NCBI GenBank assembly: GCA_949361645.1
Contig: OX442436.1
Location: 1,587,179 to 1,651,178, forward strand
Length of the DNA: 64,000 bases
Direction: 5' to 3'
From: Spongilla lacustris
Lineage: Eukaryota > Porifera > Demospongiae > Spongillida > Spongillidae
Shown in pieces: positions 12,196 to 21,972 of this stretch. Made by a program: the position numbers and the translations under genes. Below the pieces are notes generated by a model, which saw only the letters and a program-made list of their open reading frames with translations, searched no databases and was not told the DNA's origin. Numbering within the stretch: the stretch's first letter is position 1; each line of letters opens with the position of its first letter.

Positions 12196-13179
12196 GTGAG
12201 TGAAGTGCACTCTTTGGAACTACTCAAAAGTCCTGTCTAGCTTTCCTCACAATTAGACATCCAAAATACCTACAGTGTATCCTAGCTGTTTGTGTTCTTT
12301 CTTGTCATTCATTTTGATTAACAAATATATCAAACTTAGTATAAGCACGTTCTCCAGCTCTATTCGTAAACAGGTAAGTTTATTTTTAAGCCATTTGTTT
12401 TCTTCCAGCATTGAGCGATGCATTCGTGTAACACGATTTGAAGGCTTTGAAGAGAGTTCGAGTTTTTCGTGGTAATGATACTAGTATATAGCAGTTCGCG
12501 ATCGGAACGCCTTTATGACTCCACTACTGCCATATACGCACAAGCTGAGGAAAAGTATACTACCGTTTGCTGCGCTACCTCACTATAATGAGCCCTGCTT
12601 AAGGCGGGTAAGTACCTTGTCGCATTAAATAACGCCCTGCCTTACCTTACAAAGTTTATATGGACACGCTGGCTCTAGCACGTTTTTGAGGTAAGCTTAA
12701 CAATCGATATACGATTGATGTTGTTATTGTGCTTATCGAACATGACGGCTGCACCAAGATTCAATTAAGGTCAGGCGTGTCTCATATTGGAACCTGACCT
12801 TTATGTGTGTTTTTTTTATAGTGTCTGAAGCGTGTAGAAAAACACTCAACTCTATCGTCATATTGGCCCTAAAGACATGCTTATAGTTTTGTTGTATATG
12901 TAGTATTTAATATTGTCAACGTTTTATTAAAATCAATTCAGCTGTTGTTGTATAGCTTATTAATATCAATTCATGTTGTATCATATAAGATTACGGGGTA
13001 TACACGAATTAATACTGATGCCTGTGTCAACACCCAATAGAGTGTACTGGCTGCACTTCAGGGGTGTTGCCTCTAACACTCCTGAGCGGTTACCGCTACA
13101 CTCCATAGGGTGTTATTCCTAAACAGGTGTACGAACACCCCAAAGTGTGTTGCGGTAACACTCTTTTTTTAGCAGTGTG

Positions 13180-13242
13180 GGTGCTCCTCTAGAGGCAGGG
13201 GAGAAGATGTACATGGAACTTCAGAACAGTTATCTTAAATGA
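13180..13242 (+). CDS. Displaced C-terminal tail of the RTK
   Basis: Directly after the right end of the 4.98 kb element, 20 codons and a TGA are open: GAPLEAGEKMYMELQNSYLK. They are in frame with the last RTK codons before the element (AAVL, ending 8202) once one copy of the flanking TG is removed. The two tyrosines (YMEL, SYLK) are plausible receptor tail sites. Whether it is still spliced or expressed is unknown. The element's terminal T-run followed by TTTAGCAG could act as a splice acceptor. Confidence 0.6.
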   Translation, partial: GAPLEAGEKMYMELQNSYLK

Positions 13243-13535
13243 TTGTGCTACATGTAAATGTAAGACTAGTATAGTTCCTAGGTAATAGCATGTGCATGTA
13301 CCATTGCTTTATTTTAAGTGTGTATCTTGTATTTGTGAAGTGAACCCCTATCGTCATGCATGATGCTTATAATTATCATTATAAATATAATATGGGACAG
13401 TTTAAACTTTCCGAGAAAACTTCTATCTCATATGGGACAGTTTAAACTTCCTATTGCGTAAATATATTATAATTATAAATATAATTATATGTAACTATAA
13501 TTATAATTATAACACGGGACATCCGTCATTGTTTT

Positions 13536-14588
13536 ACAGAGTGCACAAGCGTAGACGTCTCCGATGATGCTTGGATGCAAGCTCAGTTGAGTCCTAGTAG
13601 GGGAGGCCTGGGTCTTCGCAGTCTCAGACTTCATTCAAGTGCTTGTTTCATTGCTTCCATGGGTCATTTTGGTATTGCTTTTGGAGAGAACCCCCACTTG
13701 GAGCAGTCCCTTATTGAGTTTAATGGCGCCGTTGAGGGTATGGAGGGTATTGGTTTACAGGACATAATCGATGCTCCTCCCCACCAAAGGCAATTGTCAT
13801 CCATGATCGAAGACCACCAGTTCAAGATTCTCTTTGACCATACGTCTTCACCAGCTAACTGCGCCCGGCTCCTCTCGGTGTCCTCTCCCCATGCCTCAGC
13901 TTGGCTTTCAGTTATGCCAACTCCCCACAAGAACTTACACCTCGATCCTCCTGAATTTCAGGTGGCTCTAAAATGGTGGCTCGGATTAGAAACCTCTCAA
14001 AACGGCTCCAGTTGTTCATTCTGTCCATCACACGCCCTAGACCCCCTGGGTCACCATGCCCTTACTTGTAAAAGTGGAGGCGATTCAATCTTCAGGCACA
14101 ACTCTCTGCGTGACACCTTCTGGGAATCATGTAAGCTGGCCTGTATTGCAGGTCAAATAGAGGCAGGTAGTGGCTTGGATGTTGAGGGAAGTCGCACACG
14201 CCCCGCAGATATCTTGCTGCCTAATTGGGAGTTTGGCAAACCTGCCGCATTGGATTTCACCATTACATCAGCGCTAAATCCTTCTACTTTGAATGAAGCG
14301 AGTGTGATGGCTGGGTCTGCTGCGTCGGCTGCTGAAATTCGCAAACATGTTGCCAACGACGAAAAATGCAGTCGTCTGGGCTGGGTCTGTATCCCCTTAT
14401 CAGTGGAGACTTATGGTTGTTGGGGAGAAGAAGCTGGTAGATGTCTTGACAGACTCGCCACGCGGATTGCCACTCGAACAGGCTGTTCCAAGTCTTCTGC
14501 GGTGTCTGGGCTTTATGGAAGACTAAGTATTGTCCTGGTCAGGGCCAACGCTAGGGCATTACTGGCTAGGTCGTCTTCACTTTCGTAA
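13536..14588 (+). pseudogene. 5'-truncated reverse-transcriptase/endonuclease-like ORF (about 350 aa)
   Basis: The open frame runs upstream of the first ATG (13575), so the start is a truncation, not a native N-terminus. The beginning (SPSRGGLGLRS..HSSACFIAS) resembles the segment that follows the RT thumb in a common invertebrate retroelement family. Next comes a zinc-finger-like CSFCPSHALDPLGHHALTC, RHNSLRD, then TRPADILLPNWEFGK and ALDFTITSALNP (a PD...D pattern), AGSAASAAEIRKH, LGWVCIPLSVETYGCWG and LYGRLSIVLVRANARA. The catalytic RT domain (YxDD) is absent. The intact frame suggests recent insertion or a very conserved relic. Five other remnants of the same family occur in this window. 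Confidence 0.75.
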
Positions 14589-14639
14589 AGACTTTATGTA
14601 CATATAGGTGTATGTATTAACGTTGATCTTTAAATATAA

Positions 14640-16385
14640 TTATATATGTTATAAAATTCCTTTGCGTTTGAATCACTATAACGTCCGAATGGTTAAGGCT
14701 ATTGACTTTCTATTTTCATCACTTCATACTGCACCATTTCACTATGGGAAAGTATATTGCGGGGGGCTTGCACTGGTTCCGTGCCAGTATTGCAACGCCC
14801 GATACCCCACCGGGTTCAAATCCTCCATAACTTTCGGCAGAAGTAATTATAAACAGTGTTGCCGCGATATATCGCGAAAGGCGATATATCGCGATTAAAT
14901 GTTTATATCGCGAAAGGCGATATATCGCGATTAATCTTTAGTCATGTCGCGAAATAAACGTGCACGGACGTAAACAAAGATACACAGAAATAAAAATTAC
15001 GTGCACGGACGTAAACACAGATATACAGAAATAAAATATACAAACGAGCAGAGAACAAGCATACATTTAGGTATATCAATGATAATAATTTACTGTTACA
15101 GTTAAACCAGTTCAGTTTGAATTTTGCCTTAGAAATATGTTTCTGCCACGCCCCCACGGGCGCAACCTTTTCTTAAGGAAAATACCTAAGCAAAAATGCA
15201 CAAGTACTTGCTTGCTGGTTTAGCTATGGTAGGAACGTATGATTCATGATTCCTCCACCACAACAATGGACCTTATTTGAGATCGCATGTACATGTAGCT
15301 AAAAAACAATTGATTTTTTGTTCGCCTCCCATACGGCAGTTTTGAAGGCTTTGCGATCAACGCTCATGAAAACGTCTGTGGTAGCAAATACATTTAGCGT
15401 AAAGTACACGTATACCTGTTCGTGGTGAACCATATCTATTCACCCCAACATTTAATAACCAATCGATAATTGATCATGAATAATTTAATATATCGCGATA
15501 TTCAGTTATATCGCTCATATCGCGATATATCGCGATATAGACGATTAAAAATAAAGGTTATTTCGCGGCAACACTGATTATAAATCACTTCAATTTCGGT
15601 TTGTAGATAGAGAGGTCCTTTAGCTTTATTGCTATATTGGATTGTTCTGTTTGTTAATTGTTATGCCATCCGTTACGGAGATAAAGTTGAGCATAGTACG
15701 TGCACATTTTTCCTCTTGATTCGCGCCGACCCCCATACATTGAGCGACACGCAATTTGCTCAACTGAATGATTGGCGCGAAAAAACGAGCGCGAAAACGT
15801 GCACGCTCATGCACTTCGTTCCATGCACCGGCTGTATAACGGATGACATGAAAATAAATGAACAGAACAAATCGATAGGTAATCTACTTACAAACCGAAT
15901 TTGAAGCGATATGATTATTCCTGTTACGGCGCGTTTGAAGCCATGGGGGTATCGGACGCTGCAATACTGCCATGGAGCTAGGGCAAAACTCCAAACTGTA
16001 TTTTACCGCAGAGAATGGTGTAGTATGAAGTTTTGAAAATAGGAAGTAGATAGCGTTAACTGTTGGGAAGTTATAGCGATTTTAACGTGATGCATTTTTA
16101 TAATAAAACTTTATAATATGCGCTGGGTTCTTTTCGCTGCCTCGACCCCGTATAATTATATGCTATAAAAATCCTTTGCGACGCCGTTTGAATCGTTATA
16201 ACTTCAGAGCAATTAACGCTATTGACTTCCTATTTTCATCACTACATACTGCACCATTTCTCTATGGTAAAATACATGCATTTGGGCTCTTGCTTTACCT
16301 ATGTGCCATGCATGCAGTATTGCAAAGTCGGACACCCCACGATGTTCAAACCCACCATGTTAAGCAGGAGTAATCAAATCGCTTA
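14640..16385. repeat. Foldback repeat with tRNA-like T-arm sequence, plus an extra copy
   Basis: The left arm (about 14640-14853 continuing 15577-15690) is mirrored by an inverted arm at about 15838-16090. A further direct copy occupies about 16120-16385, and another lies at 59640-59930. The shared block contains ACCGGGTTCAAATCC/ACCGGGTTCAAACCCG, which looks like a tRNA T-arm or RNA polymerase III B box. The left arm is interrupted by a hAT MITE. Between the arms (15690-15838) is palindromic GCGC-rich sequence. Confidence 0.75.
14854..15576. mobile_element. 723-bp hAT MITE with 8-bp target site duplication
   Basis: Begins CAGTGTTGCCGCGATATATC and ends TTTCGCGGCAACACTG. The 8-bp ATTATAAA is duplicated exactly at 14846-14853 and 15577-15584. 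It inserted into the foldback repeat arm, whose other copies lack it. Subterminal regions are stacks of the palindrome ATATCGCGATAT. No ORF is convincing. It has the same terminal family as the 16.8 kb insertion at 39816-56599. Confidence 0.92.
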
Positions 16386-17130
16386 GAAGGTCACATATAC
16401 AATTTCACAAGAACTGCACCTCACTTTGTCCAATCGACTTCCCAGCAAATCAGTGGTTATTACTGGTACGGGTGAAGTGGTGTTGAATATATGCATGGAG
16501 GCATCTGGTGGATGCAGTGCAGAGGATGCAGTTGCAGTCCTAAGGTACATTTTAGGTGGCCAGCTCTGTGATTGGGGATACTTCTATTGATGATAAGCTA
16601 GAGCACCTGTTGAAATGGGAACACTCATAAAGACTGGGTTATACCAAAGGAGCATCACGATGGACAACACAGTCTTTGTGAAAGACGCATCCCATGCGTC
16701 GATCATGATGCCATTATGCTAGGTACTGATTTAAAGAAGCTATTGGCAGATATTATTCAGCTTCTTAATGTGATGTACAATGGTGTCAGTGCAGAAGACA
16801 GTGATTGTTATTTAATTCAGAGCTTTTGCCACCAGCCTCTGCATTGGAATGGATCCTGTACAAGTGTTAATGACGTTCAGAAGACAGTGATTTGTAAAGA
16901 TATATGTATAACATTATGTCTTATTCAAGAACCAGCTAGTCTGTTAATAATATTTATGTTTTATATCTTGTTGCCATGCAATAACAAATGATTTTTCATC
17001 AAATTGCATGCCAAATGCATATGCGCATGCGAAAGTCGAACTAACAATAGTGTCCAATATCTAAAAGTATCCGGCCAACTATTCAGCTAGCTTTTTGCTT
17101 TTTTCAGTTTTCTCCGACATGCATGTCGGT
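16386..17130. other. Intergenic, no supported gene
   Basis: A 91-codon frame at 16716-16991 has no recognisable motif, and no splice structure supports it. This is the 3' flank of the minus-strand secreted-protein gene; no clear AATAAA was found for that gene near its stop. Confidence 0.5.
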
Positions 17131-18072
17131 TCACTTTATGTACAATTCGAAAAAATCCAGAGCCATGTTTTCGTTGTTAGTGGGCTCATCCATGCACATC
17201 CTCACTTCCAAGTCTCCTGAGATGGGAGCAGGGAAAGTCTTGCAAAACCAGGCGAGGTTTGGTGGACTGCAGCACGTAGCCTCGAGCCCGTTGCACTCTT
17301 GCCCGTCCCACAGGATGTCGGCAGAGTACAAGACATTAGACCAGTTCGATCCAGGATTGCCAGACTCGCAGTAGTAGTTAGAACCAATAAAAGAAGGTGC
17401 TGCTTTTCCTCCAGCACAAGGACAGTCAGAATCGACAGCTACCGTTTCAAAAACAGCAGCTGCGTAGGTAAATATGTGCTGCCTATTCCCAGGTGCTCCG
17501 TAAGTGATGCTGATCCCGTCAACGTAATTGGCTTCCAGTGTGCTGCCTCCAGTATTGAATGCATCAGGTGAACCCACTTGATAGCCGCGGAACCTCCCGC
17601 AAACTGTCCCGTAGCTAGCTCCGAAAGTTCCAACCGTCAGAGAGTCGCACGCTCCTCCAATGGACTTCTTTCCACAGGACGCTCTTGGTGACGAGATCTT
17701 GCTCCACGGTGCCGGGCATTGCTGCGTTGGATCGGACATATCCAAGTAGCCCACTTTTTTCCAAGTACTCGGGATACTCGGTACATCAGGTGGAAACGGA
17801 GCATTGTTGGCCGCGGGTGGAACGGGAGCACCACCAAAAGCCTCCAAAGCATCGGATTCCACCTCAAAAGGCAGCGAATCGGGCATAAACCGCTCTGTTT
17901 CTAGCTCTGTCTCCTTCACAGCTGCTGAGTATTCTTGCTCGTCGATGTCCATTGGAATATCCACATTTGAAGCCTCGTGATGGGTTTGAGCCTTCAGCCC
18001 ATGATTTGGGACCGCGAGTGCTGTCCACAGAAGGCAGCACACGGATATGTAAATAGCTGCTTTCATATGCAT
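17131..18072 (-). CDS. Secreted cysteine-rich protein, 313 aa, single exon
   Basis: Start ATG at 18072 (MHMKAAIYISV; a second ATG lies two codons later) followed by a hydrophobic signal peptide ending near WTALAVPNHG. Residues of about 30-95 are acidic and proline-rich, low-complexity. From about residue 105 a compact domain begins: WKKVGYLDMSDPTQQCPAPW, CGRFRGYQVGSPDAF, YVDGISITYG, RQHIFTYAA, CPC, YYCESG, LWDGQECNGLEATCC, NLAWFCKTFP and DLEVRMCMDE. Many cysteines imply disulfides and an extracellular role. The motif set matches a domain I associate with unnamed secreted proteins of cnidarians and sponges; function unknown. A TATA box lies upstream, and an exon encoding the same CC...WFC segment lies at 21819-21972. 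Lack of introns may mean retroposition or a naturally intronless gene. Confidence 0.88.
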   Translation of the reverse strand: MHMKAAIYISVCCLLWTALAVPNHGLKAQTHHEASNVDIPMDIDEQEYSAAVKETELETERFMPDSLPFEVESDALEAFGGAPVPPAANNAPFPPDVPSIPSTWKKVGYLDMSDPTQQCPAPWSKISSPRASCGKKSIGGACDSLTVGTFGASYGTVCGRFRGYQVGSPDAFNTGGSTLEANYVDGISITYGAPGNRQHIFTYAAAVFETVAVDSDCPCAGGKAAPSFIGSNYYCESGNPGSNWSNVLYSADILWDGQECNGLEATCCSPPNLAWFCKTFPAPISGDLEVRMCMDEPTNNENMALDFFELYIK

Positions 18073-18116
18073 GCCGCGTGGACTAGGATAAAGAGGTGAG
18101 TTACGCTATCACTAGC

Positions 18117-18126
18117 TATTTATATA
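18117..18126 (-). promoter_or_regulatory. TATA box of the secreted-protein gene
   Basis: Minus strand reads GTATATAAATAGC, 45-54 bp upstream of the ATG at 18072. This is a good distance for a transcription start near 18090 and a short 5' leader. Confidence 0.6.
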
Positions 18127-18459
18127 CTCGCTATACGCGTGCATTCCATGCATATCCCGCAAAAATTCCTTATCGTATATCAGCCGTATTATCGCGTGCA
18201 TTACAGAATTTCGTGCCAACTGTCCACGCATGCATGTCTAGTTTGTGAATTATACGGCCAGCAGATGACGGACGTCACGGGAAATTCTATGTAGCTTTAA
18301 TTAAACGTAGCGACCGTATTTCCTAAAGGAAATTCTATCGCTCCAAGGCGTCTGCGAGAACCATGCATGCTATGTTTCAAACTGCAATTGTGACACCCTG
18401 ACAGGGGCATAAACTTGATGTGTCTACTTAGTGGATCTTTTGAATCAGTTTTGATGAGA

Positions 18460-19174
18460 CAAGGGGGGATCCAGGATTTTTGGAAAGGGGGGGTCTGATA
18501 AATATATTCACAAATGGGGGAGGGTACGGGAGGGGGCACGCCCCCTCCCGTGACAGCAAGGGGGTCTGGGGGAGCGCTCATAGCTCCCCCAGTGGGGCCT
18601 GGGGCTTTGCCCCAGCCGCTTTTTTGCTTTTGCGTTTATGTACATGTATCATGAAAATGAACATACATGTACTTTTAATTCACAGTGATATCCAATATAA
18701 TACATACATCACGCGATATCCGGATTACCAGAGCCTGATTGGATAGCGACGAGAAAACTCTTCATTCTTCACAATGCTATGGTTTCTATACTGCTCAGCA
18801 ATTTAATTCGTGACGCAAAGCTTTTGTGAATTTATGACCGAAGTGTGCACGTGGCCATGCACCAGCTACATGTCGGTCTAAACGACTCATGGAGTCATGT
18901 ATGTTTAGTTCGTTTAGCTTTATAGCTACATGTACCTGTTTAGATCTAGCCTGGGGATTATCTGAGATCCTGATCCCATAAATTCCCATTCACGTCTTTT
19001 GATCGCTTAACCTCACACGCACCATTCGATCGATCGCGCGATTAAATTCCAATTAACCACGCATGCAAATTTGAATTTCGTTAATAGGAGTACATGCAGA
19101 ACGCGTAGATTACAGTATGCATTACGTCATTCTTCCTATAGGAAAGGGAGGGTTCGGACCGCCTGGAAACCACG

Positions 19175-19211
<37 letters not shown>

Positions 19212-19222
19212 CCGCCCCTGAC
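18460..19222. mobile_element. Possible hAT-like MITE with AGGGGGGATCCAGG / CCGCCCCTG ends
   Basis: Left end AAGGGGGGATCCAGGATTTT, right end AATCCGCCCCTG preceded by a run of about 30 C. GACAAG occurs at both outer junctions. It shares with the element at 3444-4252 a GGGAGGGGGCACGCCCCCTCCC-like palindrome and the CTGGGGGAGCGCTC..GCTCCCCCAG snap-back (18526-18590). The termini match less well than in the other elements, so the limits are uncertain. Confidence 0.45.
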
Positions 19223-19577
19223 AAGCAAGCAATAGCAATTGCAATGAAAGCACTTTTGACACCCATCACATTGCACCATCTTCCTGTATTCAGTAGCCAG
19301 ATGTATTTCAATCGTTTATTGGCTTCGTCGCTGTAATAGCATCAGTGGCACCATTTTGGAAGCAGTATATAGACCCATTGCCGCTTCTTCCCAGCATGCA
19401 AGGTTCAAAACATTACACAGGGAAAAATATCGTATTCCCAGCCCTGTGTTTACCCTGTCGTTGATCCCAAGTTGATAGGCTATTTAAAAAATTCACAGTT
19501 GACTTGGCGGACCACAATGGTTGATTTAGTCGTTATCAACCTGGGATCATCGAACAAAACCCAAGCTGGGAATACTC

Positions 19578-19740
19578 GATTATACGGAAAATTATCACCT
19601 CGATTATACGGAAAATAAGGCACATTCATTGGGTGTCAGGAAAACTGTCCGTGTAGACAGCTTACCGCTAAGTACACGGACAGTTTTCCTAACACCCAAT
19701 GAATTTCCGTATAATTGAGGTGATAATTTTCCGTATAATC
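19578..19740. repeat. Long hairpin (about 68 bp stem, 17-nt loop)
   Basis: Left arm 19578-19655 pairs with 19673-19740 except for a 10-nt bulge and two or three mismatches. The arms contain GATTATACGGAAAATTATC repeats and CATTCATTGGGTGTCAGGA. Flanked by a GTATTCCCAGC / GCTGGGAATAC inverted pair (19432-19442 and 19566-19576). Confidence 0.85.
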
Positions 19741-19998
19741 AAGGTGATACTTTCTCCTGTGTTAGCTAGCGGCCATATCATTTTGGCCCAAAATTTGTGC
19801 GTTAGTTAGTTTTCATTGCTGACGTACGAATGATGTAATAAAAACAACCCCCTATGGATTGAGATGGAACCACTCTGAGGTGACTCTCGTCCCGCTGCTG
19901 ATGTGCTTTTAGAATGGTGATATTCCTGTTACCTCTCCTCTCTTTCCCACCATCAGAGAGTGGTGTTGGTCCACTACACTGTTAAAAAAAAAGGCCCG

Positions 19999-20779
19999 AA
20001 CAGGGCCGTCGCCGCCATAATAGAATCGGTCCGGTTATTCTGAATTGAAGCGAATGACGTATAGAGCTCATAATGTTGCTTGAACACATGCATGTGGGAG
20101 TGTAAGTACAGTTGTGTGGTGCAACAACATACCTTTTGTTGAGGTAAAAGGGGGAGTACTACACTGTGTGGGCTACATGCACATTCCTGCATGTTCTGGA
20201 GAGTACTTACTTAAGTGATCCATTAGAGAGTCATCCAAATAAATTCTTTGCATGGCAGGTGGGAGTGTATACTGAGACAGAACTACTTAATTTGTAGCAA
20301 CTAAACATAATTATATTTATAAAGTTACAAGTGCAGCATATAGCATTGCTATATGCTGCACTTGTAACTTTATCTGCATCTTGCATGGAGTTGTGATCAA
20401 CACATGCATGCAATACTTAAGAAATGGTGTGACATAGATAGTTATGGTTGTGTGTGCATGCATGCATGCATGTGCACTTGCTAGAAAAAGTTCATGGTTG
20501 GATATCGCGCATTTCATTTTTTGAATCACTTCAGGTTTGGGGTGCCATCAAACACTCCTCAGTGACCTCATACCTGATGTGCAGTTTATATATTCAATCA
20601 CAAAATGGGTGACCTTCACACTTTTGTTTTTGCAGTGCCCAGGGGAGCACTGTAAGAGTGCCCCAGACCCCACCCCAGCCGCTGACACATTTTGGATCAT
20701 TAGAAGACCCATCAGGTGCACACAAGGGAAAAAGTGGTCTGGTTAAAACTGCAACCGGACCTGCGGCAATGGCCCTGTT
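19999..20779. mobile_element. 781-bp element nested in copy B
   Basis: The inverted ends AACAGGGCC..(T)CGCCGC and GCGGCAATGGCCCTGTT extend to GGTCCGGTT / AACCGGACC. Insertion splits the string GGCCCGAGGGGTG that is continuous in copy A (about 8219-8231), so the site is defined by comparison. No transposase; it contains a perfect 27-bp palindrome (20319-20373). Confidence 0.75.
20319..20373. repeat. Perfect 27-bp arm palindrome with 1-nt loop
   Basis: 20319-20345 is the exact reverse complement of 20347-20373. A near-cruciform sequence of unknown role. Confidence 0.9.
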
Positions 20780-21818
20780 GAGGGGTGTTAGGTATGAGGG
20801 GTGTTAGAGCCCAGGGAGTGTTATGGCAACACACAAGGGTGTTCAGCTGACATCTCTAGGTGTTGGCAGGCTATGCTGGTGTTAGCAGGAAACCCCACCA
20901 AGAGTGAGGTGTTAAGTGATTTTAAAGGTATGTTGTCATAACACTGGTTTACCTCATTGCACCCTATTGTATGATAGTTCCCAGCCTTATTTTACTTTCT
21001 GACGGTTGAGGGCGTGGTTTGGGAAATGATATGCCGGCAGCTGTGACAGACTTCGTGATAGTCATACTGGACTTTAAGTGACAAAGTTATATCTTAAAGG
21101 TATGCACGCACACAACTTACAACGTCTAACATAGGCTGACCATGGCCATGGTGCGCTAGTGCTTCGCTAGCAGTAGTGTGTTGTAGTATGCATGCATAGG
21201 CCTATACTAAGTTTTAAATTTGATGCAAGCTTGTTTATTAGCCTGCAGCATGCCACTTTGTATTGAGAGTGAAGGTTAAGTAGCATAGTGCACTTGTCAG
21301 TAGTGTACACAGCCAGAAGTTTTTCTTGTCTCACTCAATGTTGAATCAGACTGTTTATCAGACCCTTGTACATGTAGACTTGGTGGGAACCTTTGACTCA
21401 GATACGATGGAGTAAAATTGATTCTGATTTTCAGACCGGCTGTATTACCAATTCTCACTATCAATCTGAAATATGGCTGCGTACATGTGCAGTCTGAACA
21501 GAATGCATTTACGTATGTTTACTGTGTTCTCAGCCCTAAATGTATTTTTTATTCATGGTTCGATTCGCAGTAAATTACAAACAAAAACAATACAAAACAA
21601 TACACATCTAAGCAGCACAGCATATTTATCCAATCATGCTTGAAATGCAGAGTCTTTTTCATTGGCGAGTTTCTGTTCAATCTCTCTTCAAATCTGCAAA
21701 CAACAGTTGGGAACAATGGGAACGGTGCCCATGTTTAACCTAGTTACAATTCATGGTAAAATGTTCTTGGTAAAAAATGCCAATTTACACATACCTAGTT
21801 TATTTCTGAATGACTTAC

Positions 21819-21972
21819 TCTGTAGGCCATTACGACGGTTGTGCATTTCATCGGCGAGGTTCTGGTCGGTGCAAATGCGGACTTCAAGGTCGCCAATCAC
21901 CGGAGCAGGGAACATGTTGCAAAACCAGGCAAGGTTTGAAGGATCACAGCAAGCAGCTTCCAATCCACCGCA
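21819..21972 (-). pseudogene. Isolated exon related to the secreted cysteine-rich protein
   Basis: Minus-strand reading gives GLEAACCDPSNLAWFCNMFP, then DLEVRICTDQNLADEM. This is closely similar to the C-terminal part of the protein at 17131-18072 (GLEATCCSPPNLAWFCKTFP, DLEVRMCMDE). It is bounded by a possible acceptor (GCATAG at 21973-21978) and a good donor (GTAAGT at 21818), so it could be an exon of an intron-containing paralogue. No companion exon was recognised on either side; a relic is the simplest reading. Confidence 0.6.

Larger units (their letters stand above)
8203..13177. mobile_element. 4.98 kb element (copy A) inserted in the last RTK exon
   Basis: Left end CACTGTTAAAATAAAAGG, right end inverse CACTGCTAAAAAAAGAG. 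Both ends carry clusters of a GGGGTGTTA motif (inverted at the right end, about 13060-13160). TG lies outside both ends (8201-8202 and 13178-13179), and removal of the element plus one TG restores an open RTK frame. A diverged second copy at 19977-23285 shares collinear blocks with it: 8225-8900, 8990-9190, 9400-9560 and 10190-10345. No transposase was recognised; superfamily unknown. Cargo includes CA/TG microsatellites and a reverse-transcriptase-family fragment. Confidence 0.75.

Noticed and set aside
11652..12227. Cys/Val- and His/Thr-rich frames
   Set aside because: Translations of CA/TG microsatellites in several frames on both strands.
14800..14835. Functional tRNA gene
   Set aside because: Only a T-arm-like sequence is present; no acceptor stem, D-arm or anticodon arm could be folded, and it belongs to a dispersed repeat.
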